64,000 nt of DNA. It comes from Chrysophaeum taylorii. Lineage: Eukaryota > Sar > Pelagophyceae > Pelagomonadales > Pelagomonadaceae. A program made the translations under genes and the position numbers. Below are positions 42,706-54,630 of the stretch, piece by piece. Below the pieces are notes generated by a model. That model was not told the DNA's origin, ran no database searches, and worked only from the letters and a program-made list of their open reading frames with translations. Within the stretch, counting starts at the first letter, position 1; every line of letters starts with the position of its first letter. Where the stretch lies: the NCBI GenBank assembly GCA_029834535.1, contig JAQMWT010000421.1, positions 124,001 to 188,000 on the forward strand, in the 5' to 3' direction.

Positions 42706-45700
42706 TTCACTTCGAAATTTGGGTAAGTTGCGGAATATTGCGACGACTACGCTAGCCCAACCTGATCACCATATTCTACGGTTTTCACCTTTTGCTGTAG
42801 AGTCGCGCATTCCAACGCTCGACCCTGCCACTCGAAGTGTGTCATGGATTGCGCCCGATGAACTCTATTCTCCTGCGAGTCCTGCACCATCAGCTGCTGC
42901 CCCCACCACCCCGCCACCACCTTCAGTTACATCGCCTGGGACGGCTTCATCTTTTGCAGGGGGCACCGTCGCCACTGCTGTTATGCAGAGCAACCAAGTC
43001 GACAACCAGCCCTCCGCAACTGCTGAAGAAGAAGGCACCGCGAAAGAGCGACCAGCGTATTTCAATAAGTACGACGTTCCGTGGGCGGACGCGCCTCACG
43101 ACGAACATGGTCAACCTTTACCGGTGATGCCTCCTCATTTAGCGGATCAGGAGAGCATGCAGGTCATCCCTCCGACCGTCGCGCAGGTCGAAGAGGTGAT
43201 GACTGAATTGGGTATTACAGAGCATCCTGCTTTAGATGATGACGAGAAGCTGATGATGAAGCATTTAATCTCGTATTCGTGGGCATTTTTCGATGATGTG
43301 ATGAGACCTGTTGATTCACCTGAAGTGACGCTCCGGTTCAAAGAAGAGAACCCGACTCCCGTCAAACTCTCGCCATATCGGTTGTCGAAAGAAAAGATTG
43401 AATGTTTGCGGATGCAGATTGAAGCATGGACCCGAGACGGAGTTATTCGTCCCGCGAATTTTCCGTATTTTGATGTTGCCTAAGAAAGGTGCTGAGCCTG
43501 GCACTTCCAATGCTGAGAGCAGCTGTCGACCTACGGCGCCTCAATGCATTGCTCAAGGATGATAGCTGGCCGAGTGTGAGCATGGCTGACGCGTTGATGT
43601 TTCTCATCGACAAGTTTTGTCGTTCCAGTTTGGATATTCGTTGGGGCTATCACAATTTACGATTGTCGCTAGATGCACAAGATGTGGTCACCTTCACTAG
43701 TCCTCTGGGAGCGTACAGCTACATGCGTCTACCTTTGGGAGTCAAACCAGCCGGAAGTTTGTTTTGCAAGCAGTTGAACACTGACTTGTCGCAATGGCTA
43801 TATCGTGATCTCGTGGCATATATCGACGATATTCTCGCCGGTCACGCAGATACAAAGAATCACTTGCAGTGCCTTGTGCAAGTTATTCCCCATCTCGCCT
43901 TGAAGGGGTACAGCGCCAAGATCAAGAAGATTCATTTTATGCAAGAAGTCATTGAGTTTTTGGGTCATTTATCTACCCCGAACGGACTTCTTCCATCACC
44001 AAGGTCTTTAGAAGCCATCAGACACATGCCAATTCCTGGCACTTTGTCGGATGCTGACCCTAAGAAGCAAGTGCGATCTTTCCTTGGAATGGGGAGTTTT
44101 TGCCGGCGTTATGTAAGGAATTTTGCGAAAGTTGCAGAGCCATTAAGACAACTGACGTTGCCGGACGTGAAATTCAAGTGGACGAAAGAGTGTCAGGAAG
44201 CTTGGGATGCCATCATCGAGGCTATTGTCACTTCGAAGGGCGTCTATCATCCTGATTACTCGTTACCTTTTTACATTCGAACTGATGCTTCCGCGCATGG
44301 GTTGGGTGCTTACCTATTTCAAAAGTACCAGTCGTTGACGACGATGGAAGAGAAAGAATCGAAGAGAGAGTTATCGAGTACTGGAGTCGAACCGTGCCTA
44401 AGTCGATGAGGAAGTACGATCCTCGGCGCTTGGAACTCCTCGCAGTACTCTCTGCTCTCGAAAATTTCCGATTTTATATCGAAGGTCATCAGACGAAGTT
44501 AGAGACGGATCATCGTAATTTAACGTTTCTGCGGGATTCGAATCATACGTCTGGACAGTTAGCACGATGGGCTATGCGGCTTGCTGCGTTCGACCGGGAG
44601 CTCGGATACAAGCCTGGAAGCTCCCCTGGCATGCGTATTCCGGATTGTCTGTCGCGCAACCCTATCGACAAATTGATCGAGAAAGATGAAGACGGGGAAC
44701 CGATCAATGAAGCTTTTTTTTTCCAAATCCCCACCCCCACCGACAGCTTGCTTCACTTCTCTTCTCTTCGGTGACGATGCCTACCTGACGGACAGCGGAC
44801 CCACCGCAGCTAGTAGCAGTTAGTACGCGACAGAACGTACAGCCAATTCTCGAACGAGTCTTGACTCCGATCAAGCGGAGGATCGGAGGATGAGATAGCG
44901 AAAGATAGCGAAAGAACAAGCTGAGGATGAAACATCAGACGAAAGCTCGACTCTGAACAGAAAGATCAAGACGAGCAGTCATCCGTACCATATGAGGTTG
45001 ATGACAACGTGTTGTATAGGTCGATGATTCAGATTCTCAACGTCTTATTGTGGTCCCTCAGTCTCCAGAAGCGTGTGATCGCCATGCATCACCGAGGATT
45101 GTTCGGAGGCCATGTAGGACGAGACTCCACAGCGAATCAAATCTTAGAACGGTATTGGTGGCCAAACGTCTCATCATCAGTTAATGAGTTCGTCAATGCC
45201 TGCATTATTTGCCAGAAGATTCGATCCACCATGCCTACGTCATGGCTTGCTCTGTCAACCGAATCGCGTCGGAGATTGCTATGTCCTAGGTATGGATTTG
45301 ATTGGACCTCTGCGAGGCGCTGACCTGTACACGTACATACTCGCAATGTACGATGCAGCATCGCATTTCTTGAAATTAGCTCTGATCAACACAAAACATG
45401 ACTATTCGATTTTGAACGCGTTTGTGGACAAGATTTTACTTGAGGGATGTCTCCCACGGTGCATAGTCACGGATAATGGAAATGAGTTCGCGAACAGGTT
45501 ATTTCGCACGTTTGTTCGTCAATTCAACGTACGTTATCGTACTACCCTTCCGTATCACCCTCAGAGTAATCATACTGAGCGTGTCAATCGATTCATCAAA
45601 GCCTTCTTGCGAGCTGCGATCGATGAACAGCGTCAGCCAGATTGGTCGAATTTCCTCCCATATGTGTCATTCATGTACAATAGGATGTACATTCCGGGAA

Positions 45701-46601
45701 CGAAGATTTCACCTTTCATGATGCGTACTGGCAAGCAACCCCTGTTACCACCCGATTACAATCTTTTGAGTGAACAGCGTGATCTACCGCAATCACGTCA
45801 TCAGATTTTGGTGGACTTTAAGAACAAGTTTGAATTTTATAGTCGACTCGTTACACGAGCTCACCAGAAAGCACAGGAGAGTCAAAAACTCAACTATGAT
45901 GCCCACCAAATTGACATCCAGTTTTCCCCAGGTGATTATGTTCTGCGTTTCGTGCCTAAGACACGCCACAAGCTACGGCCCATTTGGCGCGGACCTTACA
46001 TGGTTACTAGAAAGATCTCTCCCGTCGTTTATGAAATTCAAGACGTCAACGACGATCATGCTGAATCGGTTGTAGTATCTGTACAACAGATTCTGCCTTT
46101 GAAAGTGCCAAACATCGACTCTTCTTCAGCCCCTCTGCATTTACCTTCGGACCGCGACCGGTTCAAACATGGTAAGTTCGTGATTTTCAGGGTGAAAGGA
46201 CGATCCAATGCGTGGAAGAAGCGTATCTATGTTGCCGAAGTCTACGAAGAATATGACCACGACAATGATACAGTTGCGCTTCACTACTATACCGATTTGG
46301 GACCGCGCGATGATCCTCGCGTCTTTGATCCTACTAAGCCTCTGGCTGAGCGACGCTTAAGACCAGAATACAAAGATGCGGACGGAGGTAGCTTCACATG
46401 CCTACGACCCAACATGGAGGGCTGTGAACCCTGTGTGACTGATTTTCGCCCGGATGAAATCGATGTCCTCGTCACTAACTTCGGTCTCCACAGCAACAAA
46501 GTTCCTGCTGATGTAGCTGAACGAGCTTATCGTACCATTCGTGAGCGTGACCTTTGTCACCCTTGAAGTCGAGGACGACTTCATCTCAAGTAGGGGGCTC
46601 C

Positions 46602-46932
46602 TGTGGCAGTAACGCCCATTTCCCCCACTTGCCTGCCTGCCACCTGGCTTACCCTGATTGTTGCCCTGGGTTTGCCCTTGCACTTATGGGGGGGGTGTCA
46701 TCTTGACACCCTTACCAACGCTTCCACTGAGCCCAATGTACCAGGCATTTGTATTGCTTCCTTGCTGTCTTTTTGATATTACCCTCAGTTGATTGTCCGA
46801 TTTCGTGATGGAGTGAGGTATTACGCTGAGATCGGGCGGGTGGTGGTTTCACCCGCGGTTCGGGTTGGGAGAAAGGGTTGTTGAGGCCCCTTGTCCGGCC
46901 AGGAGGGGCGGGTATCTGAGAAAACCACTACA
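46602..46932 (+). repeat. Right LTR of Ty3 element 2
   Basis: About 331 bases, beginning TGTGGCAG and ending CCACTACA, preceded by a short purine-rich run (GTAGGGGG) that may be the polypurine tract. Pairs with 37273-37607. Confidence 0.88.
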
Positions 46933-49617
46933 GCACAACGGTCGCCTTAATAGCTTAGATATTCTGGAATGTCCGGCAATCATAGCCTGCACGCACGCCT
47001 GCCACGAGATGCGGAATCCGGGTCCCTCGGGGCAATTTTGCGTGCAGAATGAAGTCTGGTTTCAGATATTTTTCTATGGTTCCTCCTACTCAAGGCGGGT
47101 CTTAGTCAGACGCTTTTGAAAAAAATCGAACTTGCTCAAGGACTTGGAGCAGACCCTGTAAGCACTCGAGACAGAGATATCGAGCACGCGAGGACCTCAG
47201 GCAAGCTCCAGACTCCGGCCTATTTTGTTATTCAGCTGCCAGCGTGAGTCCTTGGCCCAACGATGCGCTGGTAATAAGACAATGACATAGTACACCAAAG
47301 ACACGACATTTCAATCGCCCCGGTCCACTGATAAACCTCATTTGGCGAGCACGAAAGCAGAAGATGTTCCAACTTCGAGGATGAAGGCAAGCCTCTTCTC
47401 CACGCTGTGGTAAAAAGGCTGCCGGAGATTCAATCCGCCGGTCGAGCCGTTCAGGCGCATCTTATGCGGTTGTCTCGCTGCTCCTTCGCGTTCGAGAGCC
47501 ATACGGGTGACGCCTACACTACGTGGATCGGCTGCGCTTGGCACCGGCGGATTGGCGACATGGTGCGCACTCAGCTCGCGCGCTGCGCTGCTCTGTCTGG
47601 GTGCCATCAGATAAGAGCGCGTCGGTGTTGCCCACGAGGAGTCCGGCCGGGAAGCCGGCGGGCACAAACGCGTTCTCATAGACAACGCCCCACAACGCCC
47701 GAGGTCTGGTGGTTCAAAGTTCACGAAAGGCAATAAAACAGAAACTGCACTCTCGCTCATCTGAAATGACAACAGGAACAAGTAAGAAATATGAAGTAAG
47801 CCGCAGCGCCGGCGTGTCGCAGGTGAGACGCAAGCTGCTGTACTTCAAGCAGAGGCGGCGCCCGACGAATGCCGATGGAAACGCTTCCTTCTCTGCTGGC
47901 CTGCCCTATACCCGACTGCACCGATCCTTGTCCTGTTTGCGCGTGCTCTTCGGCAAATCGACGTGACGAGTACGTCGTCCCCACAACGCACCCTCCCTCG
48001 GTCGGCTCATCTATTCTCGGCTGCTCAGCGCCTCGTTTTGTTGTCACCCGTCGTCTCGAGCCATTCTCAACCTTAGGATAGGACAAGATGAAGGTCAAAG
48101 GGGCGCGCAAAAGAAATCGCTACAGGTCAGGAAAAGCGGCAGACTGGCACGCGCGATTGTGGTTGCGGCCGCGGAACGCTCGCTTGACGGAAAACAAGAC
48201 ACGACGCGCGGCACGTCCAGTTGGGTTAATCCGAACTCGCGGGGCGATGGGTAGCGGTAAACGACAACCGAAAGTGACAAGAGTGGATCGTGGCACAGCT
48301 CGAAGCGATTCCGCAAGAACCTGGTACGGCGGGGGAAGATTCGGCAATGGCAAACGGGGACGAGAAAAAAAAGTCCAGCGCGCGCATTCCGGCGGATACG
48401 CCGACAAGGGATAGTAAACGCTGCGCCAAGCGCACAGACGGCGCAAAAGAAAATACAGAAGCAAGGACGTCACTGCGAAAGGGTCCAGATGCCCAGCAGG
48501 AGGGGAGGAAGCGCACGGGTCCGTGTCGGCGAGAGCGGGCAGACGGGAATATCGAGGACGAAGGGAATTTCAACGAGTGGCATGCGGATTCAGCAGGCGA
48601 GTCGGATGCGGAGAAAACGTCAACGATTACGTAGAGTTGGAACGTTGCCATTGGACAAATGTGTGCGCGGCGCGCGAGGATAAAATCCAAAGGGCGACGG
48701 ATTTTGCAGCACGTAGCCAACGTAGCCCGTGCACCGAGGCGGGTACGGAGAAATTACAAACGAGAAATGAGTATGCCCGACACCTTGGGCGCGACGCTAC
48801 TACTATTATTAGCGTCGGCCGGCTCTTTCATCGACGCCGACGTGAGGTCTCCAGCGCAATGAGCAAGTGTCACATGGCGTCGTTAAAAAGAGCATCGCGA
48901 TGGGCGAGAATCAAGTTCCTTACTTAATACCCATCGTACAGATAACAAATCACGAGCGCTTCTCTGGTAAGAGCCCAAAGCTTTCCTGATCGAACATTTT
49001 CGCTGCATCCACCTGCTCAAGTCGACGACTTCCGATGAAGCCCAGCTCGATTGTGAAAGAAGAGCGTGGAAGTTGGAAGCGAGCGACGGCACACTTGAGA
49101 CCAAACTAGGGCACACGAGTGACCAGTCATCAATTGCCCGAGATGTCTTTGCTTCAATCGTACCTGGTACGCGCTGTTCACCTTCATAATTTTCACGTAG
49201 TCAGCTTCTTCTCTTGGATCCATAACTACGAGGTGTTATTTAAAATCTCTCTGAGGGTCTTCCCGTTCCTCTCAAGTTATTATTATTATTAGTCGTCCCC
49301 CGCTGGTAATTATTCGGTCGTTCTGTTGCGTTGCACTCTATTCTCAACTCTATTTCCCTCCTCGCTAACTTCGGTTTATTACGAAAATCACCAAGGTTTA
49401 TTACGAAAATCACCAAAATGAACTTGAACTTGTCTACAATGAATCGTGACCATTCTACGGCTGCCAGTTAGTTTGTCTTTAAATGTCGACTGTTAAGAGG
49501 GGGGGGGGTGTGGGGAGCATGAAGGGTGTGGGTGGTGCCAGTTAGTTTGCAATGAAAGCAACGGGGTTTCTGCACAGATGACGCGAGCGACGTGCAGCTA
49601 TTTAATAGAGTAGTGTT
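46933..49617. other. Intergenic stretch without a supported gene
   Basis: Open frames at 47338-47781 (-), 48290-48634 (+) and 49017-49223 (-) show protein-like stretches but no family motif and no splice context. A tandem copy of GGTTTATTACGAAAATCACC is at about 49373-49415. The motif GTCGACTGTTAAGAGGGGG at 49485-49503 recurs at 17078. TGCCAGTTAGTTTG occurs twice around 49462-49550. Confidence 0.5.
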
Positions 49618-52600
49618 TTAGAACACATCAAGGGGTGGTGGTGCCGTGGTGCTCGGCGGGTCCGAGGGACTCTCCGCGCCGTCACAGGAAGACGGCGTGG
49701 TCGACGTCGATGTGAAACATGCCTGGGTTTCATTGGCGGTTGAATCCGGCATCGGGCTAGGTTTCAATGCAGGCAACACTGGGAGCATGGCGTCGAGCGC
49801 AGCTCCCAGTTTCGGCGCATCGTTGGGTGATTTGAGGGTCGCACGTTCGAGAGCGCTTCGATAGTGTTCGGGGAGGGAAGAATCATTCTCCGATTCACAG
49901 GACGGCCTGCGGTGTTGAGCCGACGAAGGTAACTCGAGCTTGCGACGTTGCACGAGTTCTTTCTCTCGCCGCTGCCGCTGCAGAAACACTGCCTGCTTGT
50001 TCGCGAGCTCGACAGCTCTCGCTTCAAGGCGCCGTGCCTTGAGGAGTGTTTTCGTCCTTACTCCGTTTTGCTTGCACTTCTCGTTTTCGTACTCGGCGTT
50101 CTCCCTGGCTCGTGCGAGCGCTGTGCCTCGATCCACACGGGCGGCGTTGCACAATGAAGCCAGCGCCGTCGCTCGGGCCTTGCGCAATTGACTAAAAGCA
50201 GCTTGCGCGGCGTGACGGCGCGCGAGTGAAACATGCTGCGCTAGATGATGCGCGAGAGCATTCTCACTCTTTCGTCGAACGACCGTCATTCGGGCATCAA
50301 CCGCGCTGGCGCGCACAGCGGCCACTTGATTCTTTCTTTCCTCCAGTGCCGAGAGTTTGGCGTGCGCCTTTTGTTCCTGGTGCTCGCTCTTGGTGACGCG
50401 AGCGCGTTGGGTGTGTCGTGCACGGGCCAAAGCGACGCTCTCTCGCGACGTAGCGTACTCTCGTCTTCCGCGATCGACCACCTCCTTCCTAAGTTGGACG
50501 TGGCGCCTCTTGCGCTGCTCGAGCATGGCCGCTTGAAACAGACGCTCCTGGGCCCATAGTCCGGAAAGTTCGGCAGCCCGATGCGTAGCAGCGTAATATA
50601 CCAATTGCGTCACTTCCGCATCGCGGCTTTCGTTGTCTTTAGCGTGGCTTGCGCACTCGAGTTTGATGGTGCTTTGTTCCTTGATCGAATCGGAACTTTG
50701 TCGGTCTTCCGTGAGTGCCATGCTCGTGTCGTTCCAAGACGCGGCGTCGGCTGCCGTACTTCTATCGATGGTGCCGTCTTTTTCGCACTCGTCGATTGGC
50801 GAGACAGTCGGGATGACGCCACAAAATATGGTACCCGACGGCCAAATATCTAAGCGACGAGCATTTCCTGTGTCTGATGGCCGACACACGGATGACGGGC
50901 TGCGAGGACCCGCTTCTGGCAAAGAGATCGCCTTTAAAGCGTGACAATCGTCGTCCTTCAATATGCGACTTCGATATAAAAACTGGCCTTTCAATGGAGG
51001 GGGCGTACTGGGTGGTTGTGGTTGTCTCTCTGGCCTATCCGCGATGTTTTTGTCTGACGAGACGACGCTCATTATCGACTTCCATCGAGGGTGCTTCACG
51101 GTGTTTCGAATCTCTAGGTTCCGCATGCGTCTATCGATCAGCGCATTCTCCATTTGTATCTTTCGAACTTTCTCGTGCATTATCCTTTCAAACTGCGCGA
51201 CGGCGGCACGGTGACGCGCGTTTTCGACTGTGTCTTGTCTGGGATTGGAGCTTCGGCGGTCGCCTTCTTTTTGGCGCACGAATGGCCCGGGTGGCACGAC
51301 GGAGACTTCGCTTTTATCCAACTCACAAACCTCGGGATCGCCACAATTCACGTCCATCTGCGCTGAACAGTCATCGCAACCGCGAAAGGGCAACGGCACG
51401 TGCGGGCAGAGTCTTTGGCAGAGTAGCTCGATTTCAAGGTGATCGCGGGCAGTAATCTTGCGCTCAGTCGAACGCCACGTTGACGGGAGCGTGCCGTGGA
51501 AAGAGGTGCAGTTGTCTAAATCATGAACTTCAGCCGAGAGCAGAGGCGCATGGTTCCCGCGACGTTGATCCCAAGTCAACATGAGCACCGCCGCGAGCCG
51601 CGAACGGGCCTCGACGTCAGATGCGAAATCCAGCGCCACGAAACGCTGCTCAACCATTTCACAGCCACTATCTGTCCATTTCGAGAAGGCTGAAGTTGCA
51701 CCGACATAACATGCTGTACCATGCTTTCGCAGAATAAGCCTCGGCTGTGCCGCCGAAAATTGCTCGTCGTCGTCATAGTGGCGGGTGGTACAAACGCGAT
51801 GAACCTCAATGCTCGGTCGGACGCCTTCCGTAAGCAAGGTCGCGATGTCTACCAATCGGCCATGCTCTGGCTCATACGGCGGCAAGAAAGGAAGCGTCCA
51901 TCGAGGTGGTCTTTCCCTGGCATCCTTTGGTATTCGACTCCGCAACATCCCGGGTACTGACCTCAAAGTAGCACACGAATCCTCGTCGATTCCGAATTCC
52001 AAGGTCATGGGGGCGTGCGGATTACTTGTAGCTTTCCTAATCCCAGTCCATGGACTTCGCGTTGATGTAAGCAAGTAAAACAATTCCGGCTCCATGTACA
52101 GGCGAGGGGATTTACAAGCCATCGCGGCTCTCTTTAGAGCGACCAGCTGTATATGGCGGCGCCGCATTGAGTTGAAGCCCCATGCTCGCCACCAGCGCGC
52201 AATCGCAAGACAAGCTCGCTTTTGAATGGCCGCCGCGTAAAAGTGAGTGCTCAAAGACTTCCTGGTGGCCATACCGCGCCACGTTGCTTGGATCCTAGAA
52301 GCTGGACCGTGAAGAGAGTGCCACAAGATTGCGGGGAGAGGTCGACCTTCGCGCATTGCCCTGGCTCGCGCGTGACGAACAGCACGTAGCAGTTCCGCTG
52401 CGGAAGGGGCGCGAGCCACGTGCCACCAGATAACATTGCCAACGTTGCGGGCAATATTGGGTTTGATTTGTTCTCGAACTGGTCTACAGCCGCGCCGTTT
52501 GAGCAACGCGCGCTTGGGCATCGTCGAAAACAATGCGCGGTCGAAAGCAAGCTTCGCGGCTTCTGGAGAGCCCCGTGAGACAGCGGGCCTCTTACCGTTT

Positions 52601-54630
52601 GAATAATGTGGATCGCTTGCTCGCGAGTAGAAGCAGACCTCCCCGCCTCCAGATATCGTGAATTGTGCGATGGTGCCCTTGACCGCGTTTGCAAATGAAG
52701 GGGCGAGACGCGCCTTTAATTTGACGTCATCGTTTGTTGAGAGCACACGCCATGAATAAGCTGCGTTCTTGTCGATCCACTCATCCAGTTTCATCTCGAA
52801 CCTTGCCGAAGGAGAAACAGGAGCGGCGATATCCATGCTATCTCTAGGAGTATAGCAGGTTTCTTTTGCACACTCTTCGTTTGTCGCTGAATGTCCGCAC
52901 GGCGCGTGGCATCGAAGGACAGCCTTGAGGGAAGACGGCAGAGCGGTCTCGTCTGCAGAAAACAGCACCCCTGCGCCAAACTTGCCACCGACACCCACCG
53001 TGGTCAGCGTTGCTTCGAGCCTGCGGAGCTTTCCGGCTGCTCGGCGGTACCATCGGCATAGTTTTGTGCTCGCGCTGGCATGCTTGGTCAAATAGAATGT
53101 CTGTCGTTTCGTCTGCGTCGCCGTTTTCAGTAGAATGACGCAAGTATTTTCGGAGCCCTTCCGCCTCGAATCGTTCACTTTTGTCGGATTTCCATCATTG
53201 CCACATCCCACGTCGAAGTATATATTTTCATAGCCAGCTTCGAATTGCGCTAGCAGATTAGCGGCGTCCTTCGAAGACAAGAACCCGCTGGTGTCGACGT
53301 AATCGACGAGACTTCGTGACTCGCCATGCTCGATGAGAATGGCGCGAAGATGCCGCTCTGCGACGGCGCGCAGATTATACCGACGCGCAAACGACTGAAT
53401 TATAGTGGCGGCGTCTCGCTTGGAATTCCGTTTACGTATGCGGTCGAGTCGAACGAGATTAAGGGCCGTTGCCACAACCTTGAGCCGAAGACGGCGCTTG
53501 CGCTGCTTCCCATTGCGTTTGAGCCACGCTTTAACCAGACGCTGAATTACGGAGCTCGGGCTGAGAGAAGCAGCCAATCGTCGGACGACAGTCGTGATCA
53601 AATTCGCGTGGGCGATGAGTGCGCTCTCGCCTCCGAGGCGGGCAATCGCGCGACCAATACTCACAAAGTCGAGACTCAACGGAGGTTCGGACGAAGACCA
53701 GTGTGTGTTGCACGCCTGTCGTCCTCGTGCGGGTGCTGAGAAACGGGAGTGCGCGAAGCACGCCCCTTCAATCAACTCCTCGTCAGCCACTGGATACTGG
53801 TCGAGCAACGCGAGCGCTGGGGCTGCGTTGACGACTCCACACCTGTATCCGATCATGTTGGCGATCGGATTGTTGGCGAGGGTCAAGATCGTCAGCCACT
53901 GTGCGGCCTCGAGAGCTTGGCGCAGGTTGTCCCACTCCGATATGAAGTTATGGTCGAGCAGCAGTGTCCTCAGGTTCACAGGCCCAGGCTGACCTTGGAA
54001 GAAGGTTGGGGAGGGCATCGCGCGTACTCGGTTGTAGCTCAGGTCGAGATATAGAAGCCGCTCGCACGAACGTAGCGGCGAGAAGTCGACGATATCGTTG
54101 CCACGAAGCAACAACACTTCTAGACCTGTGATACCCAGAACGCTCGGGACCATCGAGACGCGTTCGAGCACGTGGGTTATCGCGCGCGAGTTCTCGAGTT
54201 GGTCGTCGCTCTCACTTGAGGCGCTACTCTGCGTCTCAATGTTGCTGTCGTCTCGCTTTATGACGCTTTGTTTGTCGTCTCTCCTTCCCACGCACTCCGT
54301 GATGTCATTCGAGCGCTTCTTTGGCGTGTTCGAGTTCGACGCGCGGGGGGCCAATCGGCTTGGCGAAATTGGCTTTTGAAGGTCTAACGCAAAGCTAGCC
54401 GCGCCGAGGTCGGGTGAGCGCTTGCGCCCGCGGAAGCGAGAGACACCGCTGGGTATCCGCCGCGAGTGCCAGCATCGGCTCGGAACGCGGTATGGCACGC
54501 GCATGCGCTGCACCGTGCCCCCAACGACGGAGCCGCGCACCGCCGTCGCGCTGTAGTTGGCGTTCCCGTCATCCGCGTACACCAACGGTATGACAACGCT
54601 GAGGCGCGCCCTGGCGCTCGGCGGCGCCAT
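49618..54630 (-). CDS. Leucine-rich repeat and IQ-motif coiled-coil protein (LRRIQ-type)
   Basis: A 1670-residue intronless frame. Residues about 1-160 are basic and disordered. About 165-285 is a small leucine-rich repeat block: LEVLLLRGNDIVDFSPL, LLYLDLSYNRVRAMP, LRTLLLDHNFISEW, LTILTLANNPIANM, ending with the LRR cap-like ALLDQYPVADEEL. An IQ motif follows (ATIIQSFARRYNLRAVAERH, about 408-427) and another near 785-830 (IQATWRGMATRKS, then AAIQKRACLAIARWWRAW). The C-terminal part (from about 1340) is Arg/Lys/Glu/Ala coiled coil, then a Pro/Ser tail. The arrangement resembles LRRIQ proteins, several of which are axonemal or calmodulin-binding. With IFT38 nearby a flagellar role is plausible, but this is inference. 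Start: first ATG in frame. Confidence 0.8.
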   Translation of the reverse strand: MAPPSARARLSVVIPLVYADDGNANYSATAVRGSVVGGTVQRMRVPYRVPSRCWHSRRIPSGVSRFRGRKRSPDLGAASFALDLQKPISPSRLAPRASNSNTPKKRSNDITECVGRRDDKQSVIKRDDSNIETQSSASSESDDQLENSRAITHVLERVSMVPSVLGITGLEVLLLRGNDIVDFSPLRSCERLLYLDLSYNRVRAMPSPTFFQGQPGPVNLRTLLLDHNFISEWDNLRQALEAAQWLTILTLANNPIANMIGYRCGVVNAAPALALLDQYPVADEELIEGACFAHSRFSAPARGRQACNTHWSSSEPPLSLDFVSIGRAIARLGGESALIAHANLITTVVRRLAASLSPSSVIQRLVKAWLKRNGKQRKRRLRLKVVATALNLVRLDRIRKRNSKRDAATIIQSFARRYNLRAVAERHLRAILIEHGESRSLVDYVDTSGFLSSKDAANLLAQFEAGYENIYFDVGCGNDGNPTKVNDSRRKGSENTCVILLKTATQTKRQTFYLTKHASASTKLCRWYRRAAGKLRRLEATLTTVGVGGKFGAGVLFSADETALPSSLKAVLRCHAPCGHSATNEECAKETCYTPRDSMDIAAPVSPSARFEMKLDEWIDKNAAYSWRVLSTNDDVKLKARLAPSFANAVKGTIAQFTISGGGEVCFYSRASDPHYSNGKRPAVSRGSPEAAKLAFDRALFSTMPKRALLKRRGCRPVREQIKPNIARNVGNVIWWHVARAPSAAELLRAVRHARARAMREGRPLPAILWHSLHGPASRIQATWRGMATRKSLSTHFYAAAIQKRACLAIARWWRAWGFNSMRRRHIQLVALKRAAMACKSPRLYMEPELFYLLTSTRSPWTGIRKATSNPHAPMTLEFGIDEDSCATLRSVPGMLRSRIPKDARERPPRWTLPFLPPYEPEHGRLVDIATLLTEGVRPSIEVHRVCTTRHYDDDEQFSAAQPRLILRKHGTACYVGATSAFSKWTDSGCEMVEQRFVALDFASDVEARSRLAAVLMLTWDQRRGNHAPLLSAEVHDLDNCTSFHGTLPSTWRSTERKITARDHLEIELLCQRLCPHVPLPFRGCDDCSAQMDVNCGDPEVCELDKSEVSVVPPGPFVRQKEGDRRSSNPRQDTVENARHRAAVAQFERIMHEKVRKIQMENALIDRRMRNLEIRNTVKHPRWKSIMSVVSSDKNIADRPERQPQPPSTPPPLKGQFLYRSRILKDDDCHALKAISLPEAGPRSPSSVCRPSDTGNARRLDIWPSGTIFCGVIPTVSPIDECEKDGTIDRSTAADAASWNDTSMALTEDRQSSDSIKEQSTIKLECASHAKDNESRDAEVTQLVYYAATHRAAELSGLWAQERLFQAAMLEQRKRRHVQLRKEVVDRGRREYATSRESVALARARHTQRARVTKSEHQEQKAHAKLSALEERKNQVAAVRASAVDARMTVVRRKSENALAHHLAQHVSLARRHAAQAAFSQLRKARATALASLCNAARVDRGTALARARENAEYENEKCKQNGVRTKTLLKARRLEARAVELANKQAVFLQRQRREKELVQRRKLELPSSAQHRRPSCESENDSSLPEHYRSALERATLKSPNDAPKLGAALDAMLPVLPALKPSPMPDSTANETQACFTSTSTTPSSCDGAESPSDPPSTTAPPPLDVF

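Larger units (their letters stand above)
37273..46932 (+). mobile_element. Ty3/gypsy-type LTR element 2 with C5-methyltransferase domain (fossil)
   Basis: About 9.66 kb LTR retroelement on the plus strand. Parts in order: LTR, primer-binding site, leader with a strong hairpin, gag (matrix/capsid-like region about 38.9-39.5 kb and a zinc knuckle CLSCGRHGSFNHDNGVC near 39.7 kb), retropepsin-like protease (about 40.7-41.05 kb), a C5-cytosine methyltransferase domain (about 41.83-42.7 kb), reverse transcriptase (about 43.3-44.2 kb), RNase H (about 44.25-44.7 kb), integrase with H2C2 zinc region and DDE core (about 45.05-45.75 kb), a GPY/F-like module (WRGPYMVTRKI) and LTR. Gag to the start of RT share one long frame, a single-polyprotein layout. 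It looks broken, with about two to four breaks. The LTRs differ by about 6 percent, so it is not the youngest element here. No target duplication is visible. Confidence 0.9.

Noticed and set aside
37273-46932. Target-site duplication for Ty3 element 2
   Set aside because: Bases flanking the two LTRs (GCCGC on the left, GCACA on the right) do not match; the exact LTR start is uncertain in the left copy.
29786-46932. Idea that Ty3 element 2 is nested inside element 1
   Set aside because: Element 1 has both end repeats on the left side of element 2, so the two are adjacent, not nested.
47338-47781. 147-codon minus-strand frame and a 115-codon plus-strand frame at 48290-48634
   Set aside because: Protein-like in places but no recognisable family, no conserved neighbour and no splice context; not enough to call genes.
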